A program made the position numbers and the translations under genes. From the IMG/VR virus record IMGVR_UViG_3300048835_000287, positions 1-42,103 of that record: a stretch of DNA of 42,103 nucleotides, one strand, 5' to 3'. This document shows positions 41,766 through 42,103 of the stretch, one piece after another; position 1 is the stretch's first letter; each line of letters begins with the position of its first letter. The notes under the pieces are model-generated. The model was not told the DNA's origin. It was given only the letters and a program-made list of their open reading frames with translations, and did not search any database. The DNA is from a virus.

Positions 41766-41930
41766 ATGGAAATTGAACCTTGCCCACACTGCAGTGGCGA
41801 GGGGCGCCTGCACTATGCGGTGACCTATCGGGTTCGGTGCCAGAGCTGCGATGCCATGGGCCCGCCTGGCGTGACCAGGCAGATCGCGATCGACGGATGG
41901 AACAAGCGAGAAAAGGAGATCGAACAATGA
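41766..41930 (+). CDS. Lar-like restriction alleviation family protein
   Basis: A 54-residue protein with the Lar pattern: two Cys pairs (Cys6/Cys9 and Cys25/Cys28) and the closing AIDGWN motif. Rac-prophage Lar weakens host type I restriction, so a similar counter-defence role is possible, although many members of this family are uncharacterised. The ATG at 41766 follows AAGGGGTG. The upstream part of the open frame overlaps the terminator and is not coding. Confidence 0.7.
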   Translation: MEIEPCPHCSGEGRLHYAVTYRVRCQSCDAMGPPGVTRQIAIDGWNKREKEIEQ

Positions 41931-42103
41931 AGATTGAATACGGCCTGGGGACCACGGATTATGGACCAGGGGTGTCCATATCCCTGACGGGCGATGAAGT
42001 GGCGGTTGCCATTGACGCCTATCTCACCGCCCACCGGGTGCACGTCGTCGGCGCTCGCACCATAACCGTCAATGGTCAGCTCTGCGAGATAGGACACATC
42101 TAT
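41927..42103 (+). CDS. unknown protein, cut by the window edge
   Basis: An ATG overlapping the Lar-like stop (ATGA) opens a frame with natural composition (SISLTGDEVAVAIDAYLTAH) that is still open after 59 codons at the last base. No family is recognised. The intact tRNA-Asn junction is expected shortly after this gene. Confidence 0.55.
   Translation, partial: MKIEYGLGTTDYGPGVSISLTGDEVAVAIDAYLTAHRVHVVGARTITVNGQLCEIGHIY

Overview
The window is almost entirely one temperate phage genome (a prophage). It sits in a GC-rich bacterial chromosome, most likely an alphaproteobacterium of the Rhodobacteraceae type. The host guess rests on base composition, tRNA style and protein style only; no host gene is present to confirm it. 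Bases 1-119 look like host flank. Bases 120-166 are the 3' half of a tRNA-Asn gene with no 5' half, as expected for the end of an element integrated into a tRNA 3' end. The intact tRNA-Asn should lie just beyond the right edge. The last gene (41927-42103) is cut by the window.

The virion module fills 416-30217 on the minus strand and reads right to left. In order it holds a putative small terminase, terminase large subunit, portal (head-tail connector), scaffold, major capsid protein, a capsid-associated protein, tail-tube/nozzle proteins, three internal (ejected) virion proteins, a collar-domain tail fibre and its partner, a lysis cassette (several small membrane proteins, amidase, Rz/Rz1 spanins), a glycine-rich adhesin and a large beta-helix tail spike. 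The plan is that of a T7-like short-tailed virion carried by a temperate phage. Nearly every junction overlaps by 1-4 bases (ATGA, GTGA, TGATG), so translation is probably coupled.

The replication and early region (30218-37062, minus strand) has a Toprim primase-like protein, a P-loop helicase, a two-domain DNA-binding protein and many small proteins. Between the helicase and the small terminase lies a 430-base non-coding stretch with 12 copies of an 8-bp repeat (CCACGACG) around an AT-rich segment, a good candidate origin. No DNA or RNA polymerase gene is present, so host polymerases are presumably used. The lysogeny switch (about 37063-37807) has divergent Cro-like and CI-like genes around a perfect 10-bp inverted repeat. 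The CI-like protein appears to lack both residues needed for self-cleavage. The plus-strand arm continues with small genes, an excisionase-like protein, a tyrosine integrase and short accessory genes, including a Lar-like zinc protein.

Three points stand out. A plus-strand gene with its own promoter-like sequence and Shine-Dalgarno appears to be nested antisense inside the largest internal virion gene (12416-12679). That 1228-residue virion protein combines a tail-lysozyme domain, a ParB/DdrB-like domain and a RelA/SpoT-like domain. The iteron cluster next to the replication genes is the third. All function calls come from reading motifs and gene order; no database search was run.
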